Source: Anoplopoma fimbria
Lineage: Eukaryota; Chordata; Actinopteri; Perciformes; Anoplopomatidae
Assembly (NCBI RefSeq): GCF_027596085.1
Contig: NC_072456.1
Span: 28,733,169 to 28,797,168 of the forward strand
Direction: 5' to 3'
Length of the DNA stretch: 64,000 nt
The position numbers and the translations under genes are program-made. The notes beneath the pieces were generated by a model, which searched no databases, had not been told where the DNA came from, and saw only the letters and a list, made by a program, of their open reading frames with translations. This document shows positions 24,400 through 44,751 of the stretch, in pieces (within the stretch, counting starts at the first letter, position 1; the number at the start of each line of letters is the position of its first letter).

Positions 24400-24662
24400 C
24401 CGTGAACGTCAACAGTTTACGACAGGCCGTGAACGTCAACAGTTTACGACAGGCCGTGAACGTCAACAGTTTACGACAGGCCGTGAACGTCAACAGTTTA
24501 CGACAGGCCGTGAACGTCAACAGTTTACGACAGGCCGTGAACGTCCGCTCCGACAGTGAGCAGACACGTGAGCAGACACGTGAACGTCAACAGTTTACGA
24601 CAGGCCGTGTTCCGCTCCGCAGTGAGCAGACAGTGAGCAGACACGTGTGGCGGACCGGCAGC
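24400..24662 (+). promoter_or_regulatory. dph5 promoter/5' UTR with a 27-bp tandem repeat and E-boxes
   Basis: Five adjoining copies of a 27-bp unit containing GTGAACGTCAACAG (about 24400-24540) and one separated copy (about 24580-24605) lead up to the dph5 ATG. CACGTG E-boxes lie at 24565-24570, 24577-24582 and 24642-24647. The frame is open into dph5 because 27 is divisible by three, but no ATG begins it. Confidence 0.5.
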
Positions 24663-27600
24663 ATGCTGTACCTGGTCGGCCTGGGACTCGGGGACGCGGA
24701 GGACATCACGGTGAAGGGTCTGCAGGCGGTGAGGCGCTGCTCCAGGGTTTACCTGGAGGCCTACACCTCCGTCCTCACCGTGGGGAAGGACGCGCTGGTG
24801 AGTCCGGACCTCTCACCTGAGACAGAGGCTCACCTGAGACAGAGACTAACCAGAGACTAACCTGAGACAGAGACAGAGACTAACCTGAGACAGAGACAGA
24901 GACTAACCTGAGACAGAGACAGAGACAGAGGCTCACCTGAGACAGAGACAGAGACTCACCTGAGACAGAGACAGAGAGACAGAGACAACCTGAGACAGAG
25001 AGACTCACCTGAGACAGAGACAGAGACTAACCAGAGACAGAGACCTGAGACAGAGACTAACCAGACAGAGACTCACCTGAGACAGAGACAGAGACTAACC
25101 TGAGACAGAGACAGAGACAGAGACTAACCAGAGACAGAGACTAACCAGAGACTAACCTGAGACAGAGACAGAGACAGAGACTGACCAGAGACAGAGACAG
25201 AGACAGAGACTAACCAGAGACAGAGACAGAACAGAGACAGAGACTAACCTGAGACAGAGACAGAGACAACCAGAGACTAACCTGAGACCAGAGACAGAGA
25301 CTAACCAGAGACAGAGACTAACCAGAGACTCACCTGAGACAGAGACAGAGACTCACCTGAGACAGAGACTAACCAGAGACTCACCTGAGACAGAGACTAA
25401 CCAGAGACTCACCTGAGACAGAGACAGAGACTAACCAGAGACAGAGACTAACCAGAGGCTCACCTGAGACAGAGACTAACCAGAGACAGAGACTAACCAG
25501 AGACTAACCTGAACCAGAGACAGAGACTAACCAGAGGCTCACCTGAGACAGAGACTCACCAGAGACAGAGACTAACCAGAGACTAACCTGAACCAGAGAC
25601 AGAGACTAACCAGAGACAGAGACTAACCAGAGACAGAGACTAACCAGAGACAGAGACTAACCAGAGGCTCACCTGAGACAGAGACTAACCAGAGACTAAC
25701 CTGAGACAGAGACAGAGACTAACCTGAGACAGAGACAGAGGCTGACCTGAGACTAACCAGAGGCTCACCTGAGACTAACCAGAGACTCACCAGAGACAGA
25801 GACTAACCAGAGACTAACCTGAACCAGAGACTAACCAGAGACTAACCTGAACCAGAGACAGAGACTAACCAGAGACAGAGACTAACCAGAGACAGAGACT
25901 AACCAGAGACTAACCTGAACCAGAGACAGAGACTAACCAGACAGACAGAGACTAACCAGAGACAGAGACTAACCAGAGACAGAGACAGAGACTAACCAGA
26001 GACAGAGACTAACCAGAGACTCACCAGAGACAGAGACTAACCAGAGACTAACCTGAACCAGAGACAGAGACTAACCAGAGACTAACCTGAACCAGAGACA
26101 GAGACTAACCAGAGACTAACCTGAACCAGAGACAGAGACTAACCAGAGACAGAGACTAACCAGAGACTCACCAGAGACAGAGACTAACCAGAGACTAACC
26201 TGAACCAGAGACAGAGACTAACCAGAGACTAACCTGAACCAGAGACAGAGACTAACCAGAGACTAACCTGAACCAGAGACAGAGACTAACCAGAGACTAA
26301 CCTGAGAGACAGAGACTAACCAGAGACTCACCTGAGACAGAGACTAACCAGAGACTCACCTGAGACTAACCAGAGGCTCACCACCTGAGACAGAGACTAA
26401 CCAGAGGCTCACCTGAGACAGAGACTAACCAGAGGCTCACCTGAGACAGAGACTAACCAGAGGCTCACCTGAGACAGAGACTAACCAGAGGCTCACCTGA
26501 GACAGAGGCTCACCAGAGACAGAGACTAACCTGAGACAGAGACAGAGACTAACCTGAGACAGAGACAGAGACTAACCTGAGACAGAGACAGAGGCTCACC
26601 TGAGACAGAGACTAACCAGAGACAGAGACTAACCAGAGACTGAGACTAACCAGAGACTGAGACTAACCAGAGACTGAGACTAACCAGAGACTAACCTGAA
26701 CCAGAGACAGAGACTAACCAGAGACAGAGACTAACCAGAGACTCACCTGAGACAGAGACAGAGACTCACCTGAGACTAACCAGAGGCTCACCTGAGACAG
26801 AGACTAACCAGAGGCTCACCTGAGACAGAGACTAACCAGAGGCTCACCTGAGACAGAGACTAACCAGAGGCTCACCTGAGACAGAGGCTCACCAGAGACA
26901 GAGACTAACCTGAGACAGAGACAGAGACTAACCTGAGACTAACCTGAGACAGAGACAGAGACTAACCTGAGACAGAGACAGAGGCTCACCTGAGACAGAG
27001 ACTAACCTGAGACAGAGACTAACCAGAGACAGAGACTAACCAGAGACTGAGACTAACCAGAGACTCGACAGAGACTAACCAGAGACTAACCTGAGACAGA
27101 GGCTCACCTGAGACAGAGACTAACCAGAGACTCACCTGAGACAGAGGCTCACCTGAGACAGAGACTAACCAGAGACTAACCTGAGACAGAGACTAACCTG
27201 AGACAGAGACTAACCTGAGACAGAGACAGAGGCTGACCTGAGACTAACCAGAGGCTCACCTGAGACTAACCAGAGACTCACCAGAGACAGAGACTAACCA
27301 GAGACTAACCTGAACCAGAGACAGAGACTAACCAGAGACAGAGACTAACCAGAGACAGAGACTAACCAGAGACAGAGACTAACCAGAGACTCACCAGAGA
27401 CAGAGACTAACCAGAGACTAACCTGAACCAGAGACAGAGACTAACCAGAGACTAACCTGAACCAGAGACAGAGACTAACCAGAGACAGAGACTAACCAGA
27501 GACTCACCTGAGACAGAGACTCACCTGAGACTAACCAGAGGCTCACCTGAGACAGAGACTAACCAGAGGCTCACCTGAGACAGAGGCTCACCTGAGACAG

Positions 27601-30600
27601 AGACAGAGACTAACCAGAGACTAACCTGAGACAGAGACAGAGACTAACCTGAGACAGAGACAGAGGCTCACCTGAGACAGAGACTAACCTGAGACAGAGA
27701 CTAACCAGAGACAGAGACTAACCAGAGACAGAGACTAACCAGAGACAGAGACTAACCAGAGACAGAGACTAACCTGAGACAGAGACAGAGACTAACCAGA
27801 GACAGAGACTAACCAGAGACAGAGACTAACCTGAGACAGAGACAGAGACTAACCAGAGACAGAGACTAACCAGAGACTAACCAGAGACAGAGACTAACCA
27901 GAGACAGAGACTAACCTGTGTTTAAAGACAAAACAAATCTGTCTGTCTGTCTGTCTGCTATGTGTGTAAAATCTGCCATAAAATAATCAGACTGATGTTC
28001 AATGAAGCGAATCATTAATGAAGTTCGTCAGTCAATACCGACATATTGATAACGATGTATCGTCTGTTGTTCTCACGTTCTCACGTTCTCATGTTCTCAC
28101 GTTCTCACGTTCTCACGTTCTCATGTTCTCATGTTCTCACGTTCTCATGTTCTCACGTTCTCATGTTCTCACGTTCTCATGTTCTCATGTTCTCACGTTC
28201 TCATGTTCTCATGTCATAAACTGATTCTGGTGTCGGTGGTTTTTGTGGATGCTGATGGTTCATATTGCACAGCTAGCATGGCTAGCTAAGCCTGAAACGT
28301 TTAACACCAGTGGGTATTATGTCAAAATATATTCTTTCTTTATTGAATGTAAGGAGATTAAAATACATCAACAATACATCATATACTTCATTAGCTAGCT
28401 TAACTTAGCGAACTGCTAGCTAGCTGTAAACCATACCGGCTAAGATCATATCGCCAGTATGACGTGTTAGTTTATTCAATACTCATAGTAGCATGTTAGC
28501 TCTTGTAGCAGCGTTGTAGTTACTTTAGTAGCATGTTAGCTCTTGTAGCAGCGTGGTAACTGTTGCTTCTTGTCCTCAGGAGGAGTATTATGGGAAGGAG
28601 CTGATCCTGGCCGACAGAGACCTGGTTGAACAGGGGGCTGATGAGATCCTGAAGGATGCTGATGTGACTGATGTGGCATTCCTGGTGGTGGGGGACCCTT
28701 TTGGGTGAGTCATGTTGTCCACGTATCCGGACTGTAAGAGCTCCATATTACAGCAGCAGCAGCTCGTATTGATCTCACAGGGCTGAGGTCTGCTGTGTCA
28801 GCACATGGAGAGTTTGATGTGACCACAGAACGTCTCTCAGAGCAGCTCGGCCTTCTTTTCTGCACATTCTTCCCCCAAACCACCAGACTTCTCTACAAGT
28901 TAATAACAGAGTGCAGAACGTCTGCAGCTCGCGGTCTGAAGCTCTGTTGACATTTGTTCATGAGAATGTTGGTTTTACAGTTCAGATGAAAAGAGAAGCT
29001 GGTTCTCTTTTTATTCCTCAAAAGACTAAAAATGCTAATTCTTAAATGACAGTCTGGATTAACCTCTGACCTCAACATCTGTACCTTACTCTGCTAGTCA
29101 CTGTGTGATCCATTGACTGTGTGATCCGGTCACTGTGTGATCCATTGACTGTGTGATCCATTGACTGTGTGATCCGGTCACTGTGTGATCCGGTCACTGT
29201 GTGATCCGGTCACTGAGCGGTTAAATGCAGAAGGTAAATTTCATGTATATATATGTATGTGTGTATGTATGAACATGAACATTAAATCTGATACTTATAC
29301 CGACTAGATGACCACATGTGGATTAATCCGCTGCTGAAAATAGTCCCCACTAACCTTTTAAACTCTGGTCCTTTAGAGCCACCACCCACAGCGACCTGGT
29401 GCTGAGAGCAGTGAATGCTGGGATACCGTACAAAGTCATCCACAACGCCTCCATCATGAACGCAGTGGGCTGCTGTGGTCTGCAGGTACTGTACACGCCT
29501 TTTGACCCTGAACCCAGCCTCACAGGCACACAGGAATATTCCTTTTTTTATTGTTGCGTCAAACTTTATTGAAATGGTCAAAGGAATCATATTTATTCTT
29601 CATTGTGATCGACATTCACTAACTAGTTTAAACTCAACAATCTTAACAGATATGCTCCAACTTTCTCAAATGATTGATCAGCTGATTGAATATTTATGTA
29701 AACTTTTAATTTGTTTAAATAAAAACATTAAACGTTCAGCTTCTCAAATCTGACCAAGTAATGATGTTTTTTTTATAAATGAAAGTAAACTGAAAATGTT
29801 TTGAGATTTAAAATGATGGTTTAATAAAACAAAAACATCAGGTTGATTTGTCACAAATGAGAAATTCTTTAGTGACGAGCTCCAGAAACTCACAGAATCA
29901 AATAAATCCAATATTTAAAACAATCCTAAAACAGAGTAACCGACCGTTTCAGAAGAAATCTGAACACATCTTCAGATTTACAGACCAGTTAACATAAAGT
30001 AGTTATTATATTTTCATTATTATGTGATTGGTTCAGGGTTAAACGTCTCAAAGACACTTTTACATGCAAACTCTCGTTGTGACGCCGTTCATGTTCACGA
30101 TCAGTTTGTTTTCTGAATTAAACATGTGATGTTGATATTTAATCATATTATGATCATTTATTCATCACATCCTCAACGTGAGACCCACAAACCAGAAACA
30201 CGTCCAGAAAACTCTCCCTCTCTAAACATTATGAAACATATTATAAAAACATAATAAATCACTTTACAGATCACATGACTCGTATCAATATCTGAGTGTG
30301 TTCCTGTGTGTTTGAACACAACTCCTGACACAGGACATGACTCACAGTTTAGTGTCATGTGATGAAGGTTTGAGAGTTAACAGATATTTGTGGAATCATA
30401 TTAAATACTTTCAACTCAAACTTGATCAGGAAATGTGTTTTTAGCGACGTCATGAACCGAGTCCTGTGTCTGCCTGAGAGTCAGCACTCGGGGCAGGAAC
30501 CCTCAGCCTGTCGTCCCATCTGCTGATGGAGATCATTAAAGTGATCATCAATAACTGAGCTGTCAGAGCAGCCAATCAGAGAGCAGGACCCAGCTGCCCA

Positions 30601-30742
30601 CCCTCACTGATTAGCATTAATGCTAACGGAGGTCGTTAATATGCTAATGAGGGGCGGGTTATGCAAATGAGCTCTCTGCTCCCTCCACTGGGAGTCAATC
30701 CCATCAGACTCTGAGTGTGTAAAGAATAAATGTACAAAAAAC

Positions 30743-30832
<90 letters not shown>

Positions 30833-30960
30833 AGCTGTATAACTTCGGGGAGACGGTGTCGTTGGTGTTTTGGACGGAGACGTGGAGACCAGAGAGCTTC
30901 TACGACAAAATCTGTAAAAACAGAACAGCTGGACATCACACACTCTGTCTGCTGGGTGAG

Positions 30961-31003
<43 letters not shown>

Positions 31004-34000
31004 AGGAAACATTTTGATCAAAATCACAACATCTTTAAGGCGGACTGGTCATGTTAAGGTGGACTGTTCACGTTAAGAATAGCAGCTGGACTGTGGTTCA
31101 GGGTTGAGCTCTTGTTTATCCAGAGCAGTCCACCATCAATCACCCCCCCCCATCAGGCCTGGGGGTGTTTGTTTAATGAGCTGAGTCTCAGCTGGTCCTT
31201 AATATTTATTAGAGGAAATAAAGACCTTAAATACACAGACAGACTTCACCGTAAGAATCTTGTTTCAGTCACAACATTACATTAGATGATTCTGTGGGGA
31301 CGTGTAGTGGTGAGCTCCTCCTGTCAGTGTAATCAGCACAACAGCAGACTGAACATGAGAGGATCAACAGCAGACTGAACATGAGAGGATCAACAGTAGA
31401 CTGAACATGAGAGGATCAACAGCAGACTGAACATGAGAGGATCAACAGTAGACTGAACATGAGAGGATCAACAGTAGACTGAACATGAGAGGATCAAGAG
31501 CAGACTGAACATGAGAGGATCAACAGCAGACTGAACATGAGAGGATCAACAGTAGACTGAACATGAGAGGATCAACAGTAGACTGAACATGAGAGGATCA
31601 ACAGCAGACTGAACATGAGAGGATGTAAGTCTGACAAGAACAAAACACAAGGAAACCCGACTGTTCGAGGCTACTAATCAAGAAGACGAAGCTAACGTGG
31701 CCAGCATGCTCTGCTAAGTAATGCTTTTGAAGGAACAGAGCGATCCGGAGCCCTTTTGTTTTGTTTTGTTTGTTTTTTTCTACCCTTCCGTATGTATGTG
31801 ATCTACCTATGATGGAAAAAGCAACAAAAATAAAGTGTTGAATGATTCTGTGATGATTTTTTACTGCTTCCCATTTATTTCACATATCTAGTTATTAGAG
31901 TTCACATGAACACAGAGCCGTCTTTCTGCAGTGAAATCTCTCTTGTGTTTTTATTTATTATTTATATTATTATGTTTATGTTTAAATATTTTTGTGATAA
32001 AAAACAAATTTCCTCCCAATAAAGAACTGAACTGGACTCAAATAACACTTCTGTTTTAAAGGAACAGTTCAAAAAACTTTTTCTTGTGTGTTTTTTACAG
32101 ATATTAAAATCAAAGAGCAGAGCATCGAGAACATGATGAGGTAAGAACCAGATCCAGATCCTGGTCTGGGTTTATTGATGTCTTTAGCAGCTCAGCTGGT
32201 TTCAGGCTCTCAGGCTGATGATGTCATGATGATGTCATGTCGTATGCTATGTCGTAAAAAAGTCTTATTATGGTATGTCGTAAAAAAGTCATAGTATAGT
32301 ACGGGTATTCAACTAAAATTTAAAGAGGTCCAGTTAGAGAAAATTTCTTGAAGCAAAGGTCCGGAAGATCCTAATGTCTAACTATTTAGTGTGATTTATG
32401 TTTAAGTAGCCTCGTAGTTGTATCAACATCTGCATGGAATCGATACCTGACTGTCAAATCAAATGAATTCAGTACGATTCAAAAACGTTTTGACAATATT
32501 TATTGTCACGTAACATAGAAGTGAACATATATGTATGACTGCAGATATGTATAATGTGCTCTCATTAACTATATAAAAGTAGGGCTGCATTTCAAAATAA
32601 GAGAAAATAAATAAAATGTGAAAAATGTGCATGTTCAAATAAAGTGCTTAACTTCAGAAAAATAAAATAAAGGGAGGAAAAGCTTGAATTTCCCCTTTTC
32701 TGTTTCACATCTTGACTCAACAGTCCCAACCAATTTTACAGATAATAAATCTCAACACATCTTAAAAACTCCTAACAGTTTTCGAGCATCACTTTCTCCC
32801 CCTCTGATGATTCCACTCCCACACTTGTTTTGCTCAGTGAGAGAATTGAGCTCTAGCTCGTCCTGCCAGGATTTTAAACCTGGGCTTGAATGGAGTCAGG
32901 GCCCTTCTAGCACACACGTGGAGGAGCTCATTGGTGGGCCTGGAAACATATTTAGTTTTGATTATGTTCATTGTGGAGAAAGCTGCCTCGCCGTTGTATG
33001 TGGAGCCAAACATGGTCAAGATGTATCGGTCTACTTTCCTCAGACCTGGGAACGCTGTCTCAGGGACCATTTGGAGCCAGACAGTGGAAGGGTCAGTTCT
33101 TACAAACTGCTCTTTCAGGGCCACATCTGCTTGGAGATCAACCAACTGCATCGGGAGAGGCCCAGCGTTTACCCATTTAAAGTGCTGTGTGACTTCCTTT
33201 GAGAACTCCCTGACATCTGTGATGAGAAAGGGCTTCTGAATGAACCTGCTGAGCTGCTGTCCAAAGCTGAAGTTTACAATCAGCTTATCAATAAAGTCAG
33301 CAACAGAAGACACATCCTACTCCTGTCTCTCTCCCCATCATAGAGGGGCTCTATTCCTCTCTGTGTTAACATCTCCTTAATGGCCGGGTAGATGTCTTCT
33401 CCTCCTGTACTGGTCTGAAGGGGAGTGACACCTAACAGGTCTTCACAGAATGCTTCTGGTCTGTGTTGAAAAGCCTGACATACACATGTCAGTGGACTCC
33501 TCCACAGCTAAGCCTACACATGGTGCCTGGTGCAAGGCTTCATCTAGCTGGGTTAGCACGTCCTGAGTTAATATTTCACTTTTCTTTGTGGCAGCTGATG
33601 CTGACGTGTATTTGCTTTATTTTATCACAAAGCACTTGTTTTTGTTTTCCCTCAAGTAGTGTTTCAGCTACTGCACTCATGCATTCTTTGACACCCCCTC
33701 CATCAGTAAAGGGCTTTTTGTGTCGACCCAAAATCCAAGCCACTCTGAGGGAACACTCATGAGCACGTTGTTGGGCAGGGAATGTGTGGCTCAGGATCCT
33801 GGTGGACTGGTCATACTGGGCTCTGAGACTGCTTATTTTCTCTGATCTCACTTCAGATTTGAGTGGGTATGTTTGTTCAAAACCTTTATGTTTTGTCTCA
33901 TAATGGCGTTTCACATTGGCACTTTTAATAAGTGCCACACACTGGTTTAGTGCTCCCAGTGGGAAGTATGAACAGAAATGAGTCTGTCCATTCCGGATTA

Positions 34001-35495
34001 AATGCTCTATTTTCGCTGTCCCCTTTTCTTTTTTTGGAGAGCGCCATTTGTTCCTTATGTTTCTCCCTTTCTCCGTCTCACTCGTCTGTTTGTCTGCCTT
34101 TGTTTTCCCTACATGTATCGCTATCTCTCTTTTTCTTTCTACAGTCTTTTCATGTGTAACTTGCCTCTAACTCATCTGTGTGCACTGTAGAGTCATGTTC
34201 ACCGCCTGAATGGCACAGACTTGATTGGCTGAGTGGTATCACGTGGGATGCTTAACTGGCATGCAATCGGTCTGTGCGTTTCCTCCTCCACTAAACTACC
34301 GTAAAGACTACAAAAGCTGCGCCGGTTAAAATAGAAGCGCCCTGTCAGGTTTTAAAGCATCAACTTCTGTTTCGGCTGTAGGTCCGGGTCTGTATGGGAC
34401 CACGGTCCGCCTATTAGTGACCTATGGTATAGCATGTCGTAAAAAAGTCATACTGTGTTATGTCATAAAAAAGTCATACTATAGTATGTAATGAAAGACA
34501 AACTCATATTATGATTAAAGACAATTTATTTAATTTTAATTGACAGACAGAAATGATTTATATGACAGAAGTAACAGCAGGAGTAGAAGTCTGGATAGCA
34601 GAATAATTATAGAATGATGAAACCACGATCCATGGAAACTGTAAGGAGAGAAAACAAACACTGAGGAAGAGGAGCTCAGTGTATCCTAGTTATGAAAAGA
34701 TCATAAAAATAGATTATATATATATATATGTCTATAAAAATGATAAAAAGTCAAACCTCAAGTTTTATCTCAATTGCAGAATATCTAATCAAAACTACTT
34801 GATAAATAATAATTCATTACTAAATTGATTCAATATTTTCAGAATGATGAACCCTTTCAAGTGATTGATTGATTTCAGAGGGAAGAAGATCTACGAGCCT
34901 CCTCGCTTCATGACCGTCAATCAGGCTGCAGATCAGCTGATCCAGATCATCCAGAGGAGGAGGGAGGAGGGGGAGGAGCTTGGTGAGTGACAGCTCGTCT
35001 GCTCTCTTCTGATTGGTCTAACCGATCAGACGCACACACACAATGTTGACTGAAATAAAGAGCCACTGTCAGAAAATAAAAAAACATCAGTCCTGTTTTC
35101 TGATCCTCCGTCTCAGAGTTCATGACGTTAGCGCGTTTGTCTTTTTAGCGCAGGAAGCTAACACGACATCATTAAACTCATTCCTAAAACACGACACTGT
35201 GCTAACCAGCGTTCTTATTGAACTCACTGATGCTAACAGGATTAACGTGGTGTCCCCTCCAGGTATGACGGAGGACACTGTGTGTGTGGGCGTGGCCCGC
35301 CTCGGGGCCAACGACCAGACGATCCGCGCGGCGACGTTGAGGCAGCTGGTGTCATGTGACCTCGGCGGCCCGCTCCATTCGCTGGTCGTCACCGGTCAGC
35401 TCCACCCGCTCGAAGTGGACATGCTGAGAGTCAACGCGGAACCAAACGCACTGCAGCACCTGCAGGTTCTAGACGGATCCACCTACTGCTCATAA
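24663..35495 (+). CDS. dph5: dph5: diphthine methyl ester synthase (7 exons)
   Basis: This is an S-adenosylmethionine-dependent methyltransferase of cytosolic diphthamide synthesis, which multiply methylates the modified histidine of elongation factor 2. Exons are 24663-24797, 28580-28704, 29377-29485, 30835-30955, 32101-32140, 34879-34982 and 35263-35495. All junctions are GT-AG, phases are consistent, and the sum is 867 nt, giving 288 aa (human about 285). The N-terminus [11 protein letters not shown] holds the Gly-rich tetrapyrrole-methylase-fold motif (6-11). VVGDPF (81-86) and [13 protein letters not shown] (109-121) are further family motifs. The C-terminus reads through [13 protein letters not shown] and LHPLEVDML. 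Intron 1 (3.8 kb) is mostly satellite. Intron 3 ends in a TG microsatellite directly at the acceptor. Intron 5 holds a hAT relic. No inactivating change is seen. The gene is convergent with slc30a7, as I recall for human. Confidence 0.96.
24820..27925. repeat. 3.1-kb GAGACAGAGACTAACC satellite, dph5 intron 1
   Basis: Interleaved units of GAGACAGAGACTAACCAGA, GGCTCACCTGAGACAG and CTAACCTGAACCAGAG, with higher-order duplication. It starts about 25 bp past the dph5 exon 1 donor and fills most of intron 1. Confidence 0.97.
28072..28216. repeat. GTTCTCACGTTCTCAT repeat, dph5 intron 1
   Basis: 8-bp units TTCTCACG/TTCTCATG in mixed order, about 18 copies. Confidence 0.93.
29095..29250. repeat. TCACTGTGTGATCCG repeat joined to an L2-like tail, dph5 intron 2
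   Basis: About seven 16-bp units run into GAGCGGTTAAATGCAGAAGG, which resembles an L2 LINE 3' end. Confidence 0.7.
29486..30740. other. dph5 intron 3, non-repetitive part
   Basis: AT-rich intron with no nested gene seen. Its end (30600-30680) holds a cluster of octamer-like motifs, including ATGCAAAT at 30661-30668. Confidence 0.5.
30745..30830. repeat. (TG)43 microsatellite ending at the dph5 exon 4 acceptor
   Basis: A pure TG run of 86 bp, followed immediately by TCAG and exon 4. It replaces the usual polypyrimidine tract. Confidence 0.98.
30964..30999. repeat. (CA)18 microsatellite just after the dph5 exon 4 donor
   Basis: A pure CA run starting 9 bases after the exon 4 end, complementary to the TG run on the other side of the exon. 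Confidence 0.98.
31337..31626. repeat. 26-bp repeat, dph5 intron 4
   Basis: Eleven near-identical 26-bp copies containing AGACTGAACATGAGAGGATC, with CAGCAG/CAGTAG variation. Confidence 0.96.
32237..34490. repeat. TATGTCGTAAAAAAGTCAT repeat split by the hAT element
   Basis: Short copies of this 19-20 bp unit occur at about 32237-32300 and again at 34425-34490, on either side of the hAT relic. Confidence 0.7.
32303..34425 (-). mobile_element. Degraded hAT-family DNA transposon (dph5 intron 5)
   Basis: Minus-strand frames encode pieces of a hAT transposase of the kind related to domesticated GTF2IRD2/SCAND3-type proteins: an N-terminal part with [11 protein letters not shown] (33938-33576) and the C-terminal dimerisation region with [19 protein letters not shown] (33313-32834). 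Frames are broken by stops and shifts. The edges begin GGGTATTCAACTAAAATTT (left) and end CGGTCCGCCTATTAGTGACC (right), consistent with hAT termini. It sits inside host copies of a TATGTCGTAAAAAAGTCAT repeat. Confidence 0.72.
34491..34878. other. dph5 intron 5 remainder
   Basis: AT-rich intronic sequence with nothing recognisable. Confidence 0.5.
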
Positions 35496-35535
35496 CACAC
35501 ACGAGGTCCTCACAGAGATAGAAACACTGATGATC

Positions 35536-35582
35536 AATAAATGTCTTTGTAACGGTGGAACGTGTGTGATGTCATCAATAAA
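35536..35582 (+). terminator. dph5 polyadenylation signals
   Basis: AATAAA occurs at 35536-35541 and again at 35577-35582, 41 and 82 bases after the dph5 stop codon. Both are canonical hexamers in the expected place. Confidence 0.65.
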
Positions 35583-35614
35583 GATGGAGATCTTCAATCA
35601 GAGAAACAGAATTA

Positions 35615-35620
35615 TTTATT
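35615..35620 (-). terminator. slc30a7 polyadenylation signal
   Basis: AATAAA on the minus strand (TTTATT on plus) lies about 360 bases past the slc30a7 stop. It is only 33 bp from the second dph5 signal on the other strand. Confidence 0.55.
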
Positions 35621-35977
35621 ACAGTTGAAAAAAGACTGAAACCTGCTGACTGGTCACATGACTGGTCACATGGTTTGGCACATTAAAAAAAACACAGAGT
35701 GACATCAGAGTCTGGTCCCAGCAGAGAAGGGGGGGCGGCTGATTCATGATGAAGGCACTTACCCAGAATGCTTTGCTCCAATCTACAAAGTGCAACGGGG
35801 GTGGGGTCACTCTGCCCGTCAACATGGACGATAGGTTTTCAAAAAAGAGTTTGGGGGGGGGGGTCCAGTCCTCACTGCCCCCGCTGGTCTCTGTGTCCAT
35901 CAGTGACTGTGGGGTCAGAGGTCATCTGCAGCAGACTGAACCTGATTGGTCCCAGCTGTTCAGAGGAGGAGGAGCTT

Positions 35978-44040
<8,063 letters not shown>

Positions 44041-44204
44041 GTTGTCACCGGACACACACACACACACACCGGACACACACACCGGACACACACACTCACT
44101 GGAGCTACGCTAACGACCACTTCCGCTCTGACCGGCTTTCACAATAAAAGCGTTTAAAGCACATCAGTTACTCTCCTGCTCAAACACTGACTGCTGAACT
44201 ACAT

Positions 44205-44445
44205 GATACTAGTACTACTACTAGTACTACTACTAGTACTGCTACTACTACTGCTACTAGTAGCAGTAGTAGTACTACTAATACTACCAATACTACTACT
44301 ACAACTACTACTACTACTACTACTACTAATACTATAACTAATACTGCCAATACTAGTACTACTACTACTAATGATAAAAACGATACTATGACTACCACTA
44401 CTACTGATAATACTACTACTGCCACCAGTACTTAAATTACCACTA
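44205..44445. repeat. ACT trinucleotide microsatellite
   Basis: Imperfect ACT/AGT triplets of about 240 bp near the slc30a7 5' flank. Confidence 0.92.
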
Positions 44446-44733
44446 CTACTGTACGAATACTACTGTTTGTATTACCGGCATACATAAAACTATATGACTC
44501 CTTGATTAATATTTCCAGCACTTTTATAATAAACTTTTGAATTCTATGAATTATTTATGTATTACTTTAATACAACTATTATTATAAGCAGTGTTTGAAT
44601 AATAAGAATAATGATGATTATTGATGATTAGTAGTAGTCTCTCTGTCTGATCTGAACTTTAGTCCGATCAATAAACTTGCCTGGTTGAGTTTCAAAATAA
44701 GAGTCGTGACAGAGAGGTGTGTTGCTGTGTTGT

Positions 44734-44751
44734 GAGCAGCAGGGGGCGTCA
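44734..44751 (+). promoter_or_regulatory. CTCF-like motif between slc30a7 and vcam1
   Basis: GAGCAGCAGGGGGCGTCA fits the CTCF core, oriented rightward, about 0.7 kb beyond the 5' end of slc30a7. Motif match only. Confidence 0.35.

Noticed and set aside
24402..24662. N-terminal extension of dph5 encoded by the 27-bp repeat
   Set aside because: Opens with GTG, not ATG; DPH5 family proteins start at MLYL.
32684..33239. Plus-strand frames of 117-172 aa
   Set aside because: Antisense shadows of the hAT transposase relic.
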